Assembly: GCA_003993805.1 (NCBI GenBank)
Contig: RSEF01000012.1
Span: 6,020,358-6,084,357, forward strand
Direction of reading: 5' to 3'
Source: Himantopus leucocephalus
Lineage: Eukaryota; Chordata; Aves; Charadriiformes; Recurvirostridae
DNA: 64,000 bases
This document shows positions 51,543 through 64,000 of the stretch, in pieces. A program made the position numbers and the translations under genes. How positions within the stretch are numbered: position 1 is the first letter of the stretch; the number at the start of each line of letters is the position of its first letter. The notes under the pieces were generated by a model, which was not told the DNA's origin, made no database searches, and saw only the letters and a program-made list of their open reading frames with translations.

Positions 51543-54500
51543 ACCCCCAAAACCCAGGAGGCATCATCTATAGAGCAGCCAGCTGATCACATTCAGCGTG
51601 ACGGCCCTTCGGAAAGGATCTTAAAGCACATAGATCTGTTCACCCGATATTGGGTCGATCACTGTAAAAGCAACTAAAAACATAAAATCAATGGAGTTGC
51701 TTAGTTTTTAAAAAGGGAAAACAGGGACTGGGAGAAATGGGGCGGGGGTGGGTGGGGGAAGCAAACAAAAACCCAACAAGACTTCCAAAGCTCACCCGTT
51801 AAAAGAGTTCCCTGTAGATCAGCAGAAGCCAAAGTGCTCCTATGAGGGCTCTTATCTACGCCCCATTCCTCTACCAAGTCTTAATACACCCAGGCTTAGA
51901 TTATTTATTTCTTTCTAAATTCTTCCTTCAAAGCCAAATTTTGGGTGAATAATTTAAAAGCTTGGGAGCTGGAGGCTGTATGACTACAGAAAGGCTCGGA
52001 AGCAGGGATGGAAAGCTCTTTGGAACTGCCTGTCAGCTTTACACATCACTTTTGAAATTAAGTATGTTAACTATAATTAAAACAGATTATCAGCCACCTG
52101 TGCTTATGGCTTTAGCAAGGTGCTTGGCCACAGCACTAGTTACGTTAGAGTAGATATTGGAGTTAGCCCACATCCACAGAAAGCCAGGGGATGGAGAGGA
52201 AACTCGACTGGCAGCATTGGGAAATGCACAGCGGAGCTGATTCTGCCACGTACACTGACATCGTGTACTTTGTGTGCACACCCTGAAGGAAGAATGCAGC
52301 AACAGTGTTACCTATATACACGTGTCAAACTCAGTAGGTTTACTGCTGAACAACTATATATAGAAAAATAAGTCCTTAAAGACATAACAAAACATCTATT
52401 TTTGTGGCCTGCCTTATGTAGTATTTTGTAACCCCAAGTTTGGATTTATTATGTCTTTAAACACATTCCTTTTATGACACGCTAACAGCTTTACCAAGAA
52501 ATATCTTTATACTGCAAGGCCAGGTGATGGTTTGTCGAGAGAGCTGTAGAGCAGGATGGTTTCAGTGAGTGACGTGTCTGCTGCCTTGCCTGCCATGGTC
52601 TGCTTCAAGTTCCTAAATCTACTTAAGGAAACTAAGCAACATTGCACAAAATGAGGTTCGTCTCTTCACTAAAGGGTTTAGCTTTGAGGTTTGCTGTGGC
52701 ATTCAGCACATCCCAAACCCAATTGCTTAAGTAGCGTTCTGTGAGAACATGCCTACTGCAATCACTGCATTTCTGCCCCTGAGCAATAAAGACACAACAA
52801 GAGGGCACAGAAGAAAAGATGAAGAGGTCTTCCCTTGTAAAGATCACTGAAAGGAATGTTTCTCTGGGTTAGTATCACACTGCTGTACACATTTAATTGA
52901 ATCTACACCTACAATATCTAAAGCTAAAAAAGACACAGTAAAAGTAGCAGAAAAGAGACACCACAAAATTGGCCAAATGAGTAGAAATTGTTAACTGTAG
53001 AGAACACAGACTGTGTACACTCAGGACAGACTAGCTCACAAACTAGTTCATGTAAGAAGTATTTTATTGCTGTTGTAGCAAGAGTTCAAAAGTTTCCTCT
53101 ATTTTTAAAAGCAACGGAAGGATAAAGATAACTGAAAACTGTAAGACAGCAGAATTATTTCAAAAAGCCATCAGTTTAAGGATGCTAAGATCAGGCACAC
53201 TTCCTATCATTTTCCAAGTTCATTGGAAAAGGCAAAAATGGTATTTTGTTGAAGTTAGTGGGAATTTCCCCACTGAATTTCAATGGCACCAAACCAGTCC
53301 CTTACATATTGCATTTATCATTCATTTGAATGACATTTAACCAACAGATTTATTTAGAGATGGATTCAACACAAGAGTGATCATAGTATTGTCAGAATGC
53401 AAATTCATCCTTACTCCTAATTCCAAGTGCAGCATACAAATAGCACGGACAGACTATGACAAACCCCACCAACCTTGGGATAAACATTCAAGCTGGGTAA
53501 ATCCAGGCAAATCTGTCTTCCAGGTGTATGGAAGCTTCAACTTTAAAAGCCGGTGGGGTGTTGATTGGTTGTTTTCTTTTCTTTTCCATTTTTGATATAG
53601 TTTTTCTAGTGACAAAAGCAAGAACACTATCTTTCAAACACAACCAGCATTTCTCTAAAACATTAATTCACTTTCTAATCTTAGATTTTTGAATCTGAAG
53701 TTTTGAAGGTATTTTGAATACCAATCACCAGTTTGACCTTTGTACTTAATGCAATGTAAAATAGATTACAGAAGAGTAATGAATGCAATACTCAGCTTCT
53801 GTTCTGCTAAGACCTTCTTGCCATATTTTCTACAGTTCACAATCTGTTTCTGTCTTGGTTATCACTTATATGTAAACTCCTGAAGCACTCCCTTTTTGGA
53901 ATTTGAACCAAAAGAAACTGTAACCTCCTACCACATAGTCTTCCAAAACCCAAAAAGGCTATAAACCCAGGAATTAGAAATCTAAGTCCTCATCTCCATG
54001 AGAAAGCTTACGTGACAGTATTTAAGGTTTATTTTAAAAAAAACACAATTAAATCAACATGTCAGCATTTGCATTCCTTAGGCTGTTTAATAGTAGCACA
54101 TAATAAAAAATAAGCCCAAAGACAGACACCATATTGCTGTATTTTTATATAGCTACCAGTGATGATAAGCTTTACAGTCACCCTGTGCTTCATTAGTGGT
54201 AATCATCAAAATTGTTTTAAATATGTATTGATTATTCTACAAAAGCATACAGGCTTTAAGTATCCACAGCAACAGTAAAAGTAAATACCAACAACGTTAC
54301 CCCTCTTTCTCCTCACCCCCTTGACTGTGTGTCTTTTATTCCTGTCCTTTTTTTAGGGCACCCTTGGAAACTCTGACTGTAGAAATGGATAGGAAGGGAA
54401 TGCCGAACAAAGTACCTCTCAACCAGTAGAACATATGCTCTGGGGAAACTCTTCCTCCTAGCTAAAGAATTCTTAGCAAAAGTCAATAGAAAAACAATAT

Positions 54501-54886
54501 AAATATTTGATAAGAATATAACAAATTGCCTTAATACTGTAAGGGTGAGAGAAAAGAATAAAAAAAATAATCCAGTGGAACATTTGAACCCATCTGGTAG
54601 ATAAGTCATGTACAGATATCAACCATCTGGGATTTGAACTTTCTACCTGACCCTTGGCTGGACAGCATTTGTTGCCATAGCTGTTTAATTAGACGGATCT
54701 CCAGCTTGAAGAGGAGGAAACACTTGAAAAATATTTGCCAAAGAACAATATGCCTTAGTTTGAGATTTTTCCAGTGTCTTCCTTCTATTCAAGAACTAAT
54801 GTAGTTATATTTATTTGCATGTGGATTGATTATATTAAGCCTTTTGCAGCCTTTGCGAGGAATTACTTTGTGACACGTAGGTTGAA

Positions 54887-54914
54887 GGGGGGGGGGGGGG
54901 ANGGGGGGGGGGGG
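54887..54914. repeat. poly-G tract interrupted by an ambiguous base
   Basis: Fourteen G (54887-54900), then A and an unknown base (54901-54902), then twelve G (54903-54914). The true length is uncertain. Such a tract could form a G-quadruplex on the plus strand. Confidence 0.9.
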
Positions 54915-57900
54915 AAGTCTTCAGCAGTAGCAAATTCCCAAGACACGCCACTGATTCATTCAACAAAAGTAATTACTTTAGCAAATGTTTGCGTATTTTA
55001 ATGCCAAGAGGAGGATTCCAGGTATTTTTAAAGCTGGTTAGAGCTTGTCAGTCTAGCTGATATCCAGAAACTTCTAGTCAATGTGATGTAACATTGACAC
55101 ACCACTTAATCAGAAAAATAGGATGTTTCTCCGATGAAAGGATTTTATCTTTAACAAAGGTTACATTTCATTCTTACTAATGTATTCAGAGCTGACATCA
55201 TATGGTCCCTAGATTTCCCCTGGAGGTATAGATTTTAAAAGTCCAGAGGGAAATGATAATACCGTACACTGATTTGTTGACATACGAGCTCTGAAATTAC
55301 CACTGGAAAAAAACTCCCAAGGTCTGCAAAGATAATTTCACAACCCAAAGTGCATCATAGCCCTGTACTTAGGAGTTTTAAAAGCTTTTTGAAAGGAAAG
55401 TTATGAAGAATGAATGAATAGCACACATTGGGGCCAGATTTTAAAGCAATTTTTAAGCATTGTGCAAAGTTCATCTCCTTTTTTTCATGAACACCGACTA
55501 CTTGGACAAAACGCTTCCCTCCCCTCTCAGCAGATTTAGACATACTGAAATTCATCTTTCGTGCTTTGGTAGACATGAAAAATTAGAGACAGTTATGGAA
55601 AAGACAGACTACCATCGCAGGTCTCTTGTCTTCTTACCAGTCTCGTCTGTTTTAGGCGCATATGGATATCAGTACCCTAAGGACATAGATGTATTTTTTC
55701 ATATTTCTTTGATGGAAAATCAGGTACACAGTTCCTCTTATTAATAGCATCATTAGCCATTGGTATGGAGGAGGCAAAGACCACGTACCTGACCTCACCA
55801 CTTAGAAAATGAAAGCCCCAGTGAGCTAATGGCTCTGAGCAGGCATCGATAGAGAGCGGGTCACCACCTCGCAAAAAAAGGTCTCTTGAAAGGTTAGATG
55901 TAAAAGAGGGAAGTGTGTTAGCAGTCCTTTTTCATTCCCTAAAAGTATAAGAGAGTAATGAAAGGTTTTCTTCTCCCCTTCTGAACTTATTTATTTCCAT
56001 TTTAGAAAATTCAGCTTTATGCTACCCTAGAATTACTGCTTCAGAAAACTAGATAGTCCAGGATACTACAAGCCTGTCAGACCCTGAATTCAGATCATTT
56101 ACAGTCACCAACAATCAGATGAAAACTTCTATAAAATAGCAAGCTGTGTTAAAGCTTCAAGACTCCCTGTGCCGAGAGCTTTCTTAGTCCGCATCTCTGG
56201 GGTTTCCTAACTGACTATCTAACCTACGCAGTTAACAAAACCCACCAAACCAGCAACCCTTCAGTATATTTACAAATCCGAACCAAGCGTCTTTCCCCTC
56301 CTCAAAACAGCTTTACAATACTGACCGCTCGTGTAGCTTTCCCAGTGCGCTCAGAGCTTCCCCATAAGGCCCTTAAGTGCCTCAAATATATTGTCTTTTC
56401 TTCAAAGTCTGAGGAAATGATCAAATATTGATACAAAACACTACTAAGCCATAAGCTTATTTAACAGTTGAACACATACTATGAAATATAGAGTATCAGA
56501 CACAGAAATAACTCGCAGAAGGTTTTTTGAGTGTGTGTTTCTTGTTGCTTGGTTTTGGTTTAAAGAAGCAGCTGAATAGCCACACACCTGCTACTGCTGC
56601 TCTTTAATGCTCGAGTCCTCTCTTAACAGTACTGGGACTTGTATTAATAAGGGATCTGTGCGTCTTTCAGCAACTGAATGATTTTCATTTGGGATATCGT
56701 CGCATGAAGAGCCATCTCCGTCTTTGCTTTGAAACGGCACACAGGGCACATACAGTTTAAGGGAGTGCGATCCCGATTTCTTTAAAAGCTTCCTTGTTTC
56801 ACTAACGCCTAGTTTTNTTTTGTAGGAAATGGCCCTGCCAGTGTGGTTATGCCTTTGTTTGCTGAACACTTCCTCCAGAAGTGGCAATGGCGTAAGAAGC
56901 TCCGCTCACACTGACCCATTAGCCCTGACCCATTTTTTGGCAGCCTATTTTTGCCGTGGATTCTTTCCCTTATCTATCACCATGTAGCCTAACGGATTGT
57001 TATACTGACAAAACCAATGTGTCAGGACACATCTGACAGATGAGAGGAAGCAGGCTAGCACAGCATAGGCACAAAAAGTGCTTATCAACTACCATTTATG
57101 CCCCTTTCAGCATAATTTCTTACTCTCCGTCCCGTTCTTATTCCAAGAAACACCAATGCTGTGTTTCTTGTGTCTGTCACTGCAGGGTGGGCATTGAGTG
57201 GAATAGTCTCCCAAGGCATGAATATGAGCTACTGTGCAAGACGCAATAATCTGAGTAAGTAATCTGCTCAAATACTTTGAATACGCAGGTGGAATAACCA
57301 GTAAAATGCAGTGGTTTCAGAGCCTGAAAGAGGATAAACAACTGGGGACAAGTTTTTCAAGAGGTTGCCTTTAAGGTTCGGGTTCTTTTCCATGTGTTTG
57401 TTGTTAAAGAATTAACACTGCCATTTGGAAAGAGTTCAACTATTTATCTCCATCTCACTGGCCCCTTTCCTCCGCAAGTGTTTGTTACATTAACTTGAAA
57501 ATACACAGACAGTGAAATTCTATCATCAGGCCCAGAAAAAATCACACAGCTGAGCACACTGCAGGACAGAAGTCTTGAGCACTGCTATTTGCGGAAAAGT
57601 GCTTAAGTTCAGAGCTGTGTGCCTATAGCAGTTCAGACTAAGCGCTCCTAAACAGTTGAATTAAAAAGTACAGTTTTCATAACGCCTAGTTTTCACTTAT
57701 TTTGAAAGATCAGAAGATAATTTCAGACAAATAACAAGCTATTGAAAGGATCAATCTGCCCCTATTTCACTGATTTAGCGGATAGTTCATTCTTCCCAAT
57801 TTAAACACGAAAGGGCCCTACAAACATCTGCTGATACAAATACATCTACCTATAAAGAATTCATATTTAGCGGTATACAGGCCTGCAGGCACTTTGAGGA

Positions 57901-60872
57901 CATCCAACGATTCTAAGTAATTTGCAACTGAGCTTTAACTCTAAGCTGAATGCCCAAGATTAAAAATATGCAATTTAACAAATGGTAACTGCTAATTTGG
58001 TTCTCAAACTTCTGTTAAATCAGCTTCCATTTCCTTAGGAACATAATAAAAACCAACAATAACAGTGTTGAAGCTGGTTTTATAGCTTTGATAAAGCTTT
58101 TTTATAGCTGCCAATAATAGCTATTATTTCTATCCACTTCTTCCAAATGCAAGACTTGCTCTTTGGTAAGAGGATCCAAGGCAAAAGTACAATCCTGCAG
58201 GAGGCACAGGAAGCTCAGCGTCTCCTTCCCACAACTTTCTCTGAAAGTGCTTCAGTGCTTCACTTCCCAGCCGGACTGCTGAAAAGGTGGTCAATAACCA
58301 CCTTCCTGCTGAGGAAGGGCTGCCCACAGACATACGCTTCCCTCCCACCAGCTACTGAGAGAGGAGAAATAGCCATTTAATAGTGTCATTTAAAAGACAG
58401 AGGTGGAACAAATGCTCAGAAAACTTGAGCCAAAGAGATCCTCTTCCGAGGCCTGGGGGCAACAGACAAATTACAGTGCATATAAGGACAGTAATTCATG
58501 GCTGAGATTGCAACACCACTGTCCTTTTCATAGAATAAGGTGTTATCCATAAGACTCATAACATATTCTGAAGGCTCCCAAGCAACAGAAAGGTCCTATT
58601 TCCCTTTGCAGCAGCCTGCACTGGCTTTGCATTCTGCCTTTTTGACAGAGATAACACAACCTGCTCGGATTTTTGGAAATATTTCTTGCTTTAACACAAA
58701 ACCCGTACAGGCTGCAGGTGAAATAGTACTATCAGATCTCTGCCAAATGTCATAGCGAAACGCTTCTTGTCAAGGAAGCGGCAGCGCAGGCAGCTAACGC
58801 TAACTGCATAACAGAGCACAGACAGCGGCGGAGCTTCTCACACCACCCAGTCGTCATACTAGTTTTGCTTTATGCACGACATGCAGCCAGCCGGCAGCCA
58901 ACACAGAACACATACCACAGGCACTACACGGCACGGCAGCTCGCGCCACCTTAATTCAGCAGCTTATGTGTTCGGATGCTCTTGTGAAGGATCTCCTCTG
59001 AAAGATCACATGTCTTAACACCCAAATAATGCAAAGTTACACTCAGAACTGTGGCTGTGAACATAACCTACTCCTCAAGATGATGTGGTAAACAATTGTG
59101 TCCAAGACGACTCCTATATTACAAAAACAGTTTATATGAAAATATATAACTTTCAGGAGAGCTGAACTAGAGCGCTTCATGTCAGGGTGGCAGTTCCCCC
59201 TCTGTAACCTACAGTCATGGTGTTGCTCCCTCTACAAAACAGGTCCCTTTAGACCATGAAAGTGGCCCCCTGATGGTATGACGGGATACTATTCATTACT
59301 CCGATATCACAAACTAATGAGAATTCACTAAATGCAAAATGCCATGCATGATGCTGAGACTTTTCCAGAAGATCGATGCAGGTGTGACTAACTCAAGAGC
59401 ATTTTTAATTTTTAATTGATCAGTTTGCAGCATGCAGGTTTACACCTCCGTACGCTCAGCATGGGAACACTCCACAAGCGTAGCAGGTCAGGCAATCGTG
59501 CCTTGCCTACCTCAAGGTTTGCTTAAGTTTCATTAACCAGATTCGAGGGTCTGAAGTAAATATGTAGGTGATGAGTTTTGATTTTTTTTTCTTATTTGTC
59601 CATTACTGCAGTTGCCAGGAGACCCTAAACTCCCCTAATTAACCAGTTCTGCCACCCTCCCACCAGTGACGAGTACAGGAAAAACCCCAAGTAATAACAC
59701 TTCAAACACTGAAGTCACTGATACCTGTCAGGCAGTTAATTATACAAATGAATTTACTGTCTCCTGCTAAAAGATGACTGAACGCGGGACACTGCTTACT
59801 GCATAAATTCTTGTTGGTCTTATGATTATCGTCAAAGAAAATGATTAACAGGCAGATGCTGCATGGCGAACAGCAAAAGATTACTTACAGAGTATTCTAA
59901 AAACATATCAAGAATTAAAAATTACACTTGTATAGAAAAATGAATTCCCATTAGAAAAGGAGTAAACATTTAAGCAGAAGTCTTTTTCATCAAAATCGTT
60001 TCACATACCATGCTTTTCATACTATGATCGAGTCACAGTATCCACTGATGTTAATCACATGATTCATAAGCATTAAATTGATCAGTACTCACCAATTACT
60101 AAAACGTCATCTGACTCCTCCTGGAAAATGCATGATCTTCTTAAAACCAGCTAAGCTCAGAGCTTTATTCTCTCGCTACCTACTTTGCTTTACAGTCCAC
60201 TAGAAGACAAGCCTGTTCAAACCGAAGAGCAGGTAACACTTCCATACAATCTGTTTCTTGCCCATATGTTGAGAGCAGAAAGACAGAAGCTGAAAGGCTG
60301 CTTCAGGAGCTCTTAAACTATCAAAAATACAAACCAAACAACTGGGTAATCTAAGGGCAACAAAAGCAGTATCCTTTCAAAACAAATCCTAAATGCCAAC
60401 TGTAGGTCTGAGCACACATCGAGCAATGGGACTAGCAGTGGAAGTATTATAAACCTCAAACTAGTTCTGTCCTAAAAGCTGCCACATACATTTTCGCCAT
60501 GTGCATCACCTACAGCAAGCATTAAAATACAAAAAGCTACCTTAAATGTAATTGAACTCCCCCATCGCTAGACAATTTTACCAGCTCAGTAACCTATGGT
60601 TCTGCATCAACAAGCTCTTTTGAGAGGTCTGTGTAAATAAATAATAAACCAGCCTGTTAACTTCTCTAGCCTGCCCTGGGTTAGGTTTCTGACTTCTAGG
60701 GTTTCGATGCGTATCATTATACCCTGCCTTGGGAAGGGACACAGCTTCAGCGTAGTTTAGTTTGGGTACCCTTGAGCAGCCCTGGGTTTAAAGGTTTGAG
60801 CTAAACATTGATGCAGCTATTTCAATGTGAAGACGTGAAAACTCAAAAAAGGGCTAGAAGTTGATTCCATTT

Positions 60873-60888
60873 TTAGCTAATTAGCTAA
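60873..60888. repeat. 16-bp perfect palindrome
   Basis: TTAGCTAATTAGCTAA is its own reverse complement and contains a central TAATTA homeodomain-like core. No function is assigned. Confidence 0.6.
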
Positions 60889-62619
60889 GCTGGCTTCAGG
60901 CCCCTTTATAGCAGAACAGCTCAGTAGACTCTGCCTTAAAATAAAAGAACAAAACTTTTAGAATACAACTGATGTGGGCAGTGACTAAAAACACCTTTCA
61001 GATCTCACACTGGTCCATCACTTCCACATTTTGCAACCATTTGACCCTTGTCAAAAAACACATGGTCTTTAAGTTCATAAGGTACCTTGAGGTACCATAA
61101 GGTATGGGCAAACACACAAACAAGCAGCGCTGCTGCCGCCCTGACCCCTTCCCTGCGCTTCCCAGGCTGCTGACCCTCACCTGCGAGTTTTCCATGTGAA
61201 GAAAGGCTTAATTATGTAGAAACATTGCAACTTCTGTGGTAGTTTTTACACTCAAAACTCAAGCACGCATTAAAATTAAATCACCTACTGTCTCTGACAG
61301 CCCCCATCTATACATTTTTAGCTTTTAGCAATAATATAGCAAGTGGTGCACAAAGACAAGGAGAGCATGGTACAAGACAAAAAGAACACATGAAAATACT
61401 AAGCAGGAACATTTAAATGTGTGCTTAGAGCAAAAATAAAGCAGAAGGAGCTGATGAGGTTCTGGTCCTCTGCTCTAACAGCTCTGTAACCCGTAACCTG
61501 TTTAAGCTCACCGTGCCCTTCCCGAACTTAAATCACAAACCACTAATTCACATTAACAAACAGACTGAAATAATCCAGCCGTGTAAACACAGATACGCCC
61601 TAGTTGAACAGAAGCAACATTTAAAGACCGTTAAATGAGTTAAAATAATATCAATCCAAACCGAAACCAAAGCAATGTGTAATTCCTCTCTTGAACATGT
61701 CTGCTTTAGGTAGAGCAACTGAGCTCTGAGGAATTAATGCCATAATGATTTTCTCTCCAGATTCCTACACATATACCAGAGACAATAGGAGAAACACGGT
61801 ACACTCTACCCAAATAACGTATTGAAGTATGCAAAATTCACAGGACACATTCATACACTCTGAATACAGGATTCTAAAGATATCAACTTCATCCTAATCT
61901 CACAATGATTTGTTATACTGGCATCAAGAGCTTATTAAAAATTCATTAAGTGCTGCCTGACCACTGGCACTGTCATTCTGAAGAGATCTTCTAACCCAAA
62001 GGAAGGTTTGCACTAGGATAATTACAGTTGTACTGTATTAAAATACAAGACTAATGGCTATAGAAAGCCACGCACTCTATGAAGATTAAAGCGTCCAGAC
62101 TGCTAATGATGATCTGCGTTCAGTTTTGTCTTGGAGCTTCTCAAGTGCAGCATTTTGCAGGTAACAAAGAAACTGACATAGAAACCAAACACAAAACCAA
62201 ACACATTCTGGAGATGCAGGAATCAACATGGAAGACTTTTTTCTTTTTTTTTTTTTTAATCTTCGAAGTGAATTTTAGTAATTTTTGTTAGTGTTTAAGC
62301 TGTAAAATAGCTATAGGAAAATCACTTCATTAATGACTGATCTTAATGAAAGGTGACAACTCTATTGCTTAACACTATAACAATACATAACATATATTCT
62401 CCTTTTCTGAAGCAAGTTTCACACACATTAACCCTGTAGGTGTCAGGAGGAATAGCTGAGGTGGGTATTCTAGTTTCCATTGCAGATGAAAACTGAAATG
62501 CATAAATTAAATATCTGATTGTATACCCCATTATCGTTGGTTACACTTGACAGTTAAATAGCCATAAGAAGAGAATTTGCTAATGAATTACAGCACAAAC
62601 TACCTCTAGCCGTGGCTCT

Positions 62620-62935
62620 TCAGCTTGTCTCTTCAGCCCCTTCTATCTCCCGTAAGGGTAAACTCCCACTTCAGCTGGGGGAACACTAGGCGCCCCTGCT
62701 CTGCCACCAGCGCTTGTTCTACTCCCTTACCCAATGCGAACACGAGGGGTTTTGTGGGGCCCGCCCCGTGGTGAGCCCTACCACTGGAACCCCCTGCGTG
62801 GAAACCCAGCCCTTTTTCTCCCGCTGACTGTCCTGCCTGGCTGCACAACGCCCGTGCGGGCACCCTGCACGGACAGCCTGGCAGCAGGAGCAAGGAGCTG
62901 CCATAACGCACGGGGGCAATACCGTCTCTGAACAC
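62620..62935. other. CpG-enriched patch
   Basis: Roughly 15 or more CpGs fall in about 315 bp, with motifs such as GGGCCCGCCCCG near 62758-62769, in an otherwise CpG-poor area. Overlapping ORFs of 65-100 residues occur on both strands, as expected for GC-rich sequence, and none is recognisable. It could be a weak upstream promoter, an unrecognised exon or a chance isochore fluctuation. Confidence 0.35.
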
Positions 62936-63911
62936 GCACTGTGGGCTAACACAGTCCTTGTGTTATTCCTTTACATTGACCACTGTCTCACGCATTATTA
63001 TTTAGAGTGGTTTGAGTTTTCATGATGCAGTGTGGCCGCTCAGAGCATTTATGAACAAGCCCCTACACAAGACACAAACTGCCTTTACGTGCTCCAGACT
63101 TCCAGGACTGCCCTGCCCCTACACAGCTACAGCAGCTCCTGCTGCCCAAAGTGCAATTAAAGCCCAACCGAGACCCTTGCGCTTCTCAGGGCGTTATTTT
63201 TCCTTGATGAAAATGCAGCACTGTTCTGTCAGTCTTCAGAAAAAAAAAACCCAAGCAGACAACTAAAAATAAAGTATGACTGAACCAAGATGGAAAATGT
63301 TTGTAGCAGAAGGAAAATAAGTGAAGAAACTCCATGACAACTCATACTGAGGACTAATTCTTACTTTTTTCCAGATGTGTAGAGCACTGAGAACTAACTA
63401 TTGACTGTTTTCCTCCATTACTTGCAAATGGAACTTTAAGATGCAAGCAGAAAACTATGCGTTACATTATTATAAACCCTTTAATTTATTCTCTGTGGGC
63501 TGTGGATCTGCTGATTCAGATGGCTCCAGTCTGCTCCTCTAACCGCTAACCCCATCCTTCCAGGCTGGCTGGCACATAGCACATTACCGAGGGAAGGAGT
63601 GATTCCATGGGCAGCTGATCCGCTCCCCGTCTTTATACAACACGTGTTCCTCTGTTTTAATACTGACCTGACCCTACAAATACAACAGCTAATCTGAGTA
63701 TGTTGACAAACAATTTCCTAATTAAGTATCTGCCTATCCCCCATCTATGGTAAGTTACTAAAATGTAACTTTAACAGCAGTAAATGACTACTGATGCTTT
63801 ACCCCCAGTTCTGCTTCCATCCTTTGCCAACCCTCTGATTTTCTGAGTTTTCAACCTGCAAATATCATCACAAGTAGAGATTCACCAGCAGAGAAAAGTG
63901 CTGTTATTTAC

Positions 63912-64000
63912 CATAGAATGCTTTAGGTTGGAAGGGACCTTAAAGATCATCTGATTGCACCCCTCTGCCCTGGGCAGGGACACCTCCCACCAGCCCAGGT
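63912..64000 (-). mobile_element. CR1 LINE 3'-end fragment, cut by window edge
   Basis: It begins CATAGAATGCTTTAGGTTGG, continues through ACCTTAAAGATCATCTGATT and CTGGGCAGGGACACCTCCCA, and is still matching when the window ends. It is the same repeat and orientation as the copy at 6959-7087, sharing most bases over the aligned 85 or so. The 3' terminus is at 63912 and the 5' part lies beyond 64000. Confidence 0.92.

Larger units (their letters stand above)
47058..63911. other. non-coding region without recognisable genes
   Basis: No exon or RNA gene recognised. It contains a 20-bp tandem duplication (48987-49026), an ACATATA-type low-complexity stretch near 49200-49265, A and G homopolymers with ambiguous bases (51510-51542; 54887-54914), an ambiguous base at 56817 within a T run, a palindrome at 60873-60888, a T run at 62238-62257 and a CpG-rich patch at 62620-62935. 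ORFs reach only about 100 residues and match nothing I know. Confidence 0.55.

Noticed and set aside
1..64000. CRISPR array, operons, tRNA or rRNA genes
   Set aside because: There are no regularly spaced direct repeats, no tRNA A/B-box pair that folds convincingly, and no rRNA signatures. The sequence is vertebrate, so bacterial systems are not expected.

Overview
This is a vertebrate nuclear window, most likely from a bird. It has a CpG-island promoter, a single split coding exon with a canonical splice donor, no dense ORFs, a few microsatellites and sequencing ambiguities, and two copies of a repeat I recognise as the 3' end of avian CR1 LINEs (6959-7087 and 63912-64000, both minus strand). 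The species cannot be named from this sequence alone.

Layout. The only protein-coding sequence I can support is at the left end. On the minus strand, positions 966 to 902 encode a short N-terminus starting MWCLHC and ending SLLELELDS plus two bases of a split codon, followed at once by a GTGAGT donor. I recognise this as the alternative first coding exon of IQSEC1 (BRAG2, an ARF guanine-nucleotide exchange factor). It lies in a strong CpG island (about 590-1300, with weaker CpG-rich shoulders at about 265-590 and 1300-1560) that has GC boxes and an NRF1-like motif on the upstream side. Positions 1-901 are the start of the following intron, so the rest of the gene lies off the left edge. About 230 bp upstream of the ATG is a nearly perfect 74-bp inverted repeat (1196-1269), the most striking local structure in the window.

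The remaining ~62 kb (1300-64000) is AT-rich, non-coding sequence. It is either the 5' flank of this promoter or, if a longer IQSEC1 isoform starts further right, intron 1 of that isoform. It contains one convincing non-autonomous hAT-like DNA transposon with degenerate 8-bp target-site duplications (46878-47057), a 40-bp tandem duplication (43482-43561), two smaller tandem duplications, a TG/TA and an AC microsatellite, several faint MIR-like SINE remnants, and a few small CpG-rich patches (26215-26800, 30765-30915, 62620-62935). The patch at 26215-26800 also has a good minus-strand splice donor and could be an upstream alternative promoter.

The assembly has one 29-base gap (27532-27560) and four isolated ambiguous bases, almost all in or beside homopolymer runs. 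I found no RNA gene, CRISPR array, intact transposon ORF or second protein-coding gene, and the long ORFs on either strand look like chance open frames. I saw no clear sign of a new biological system. The items most worth checking are the promoter palindrome, the hAT-like element and the possible upstream promoters.
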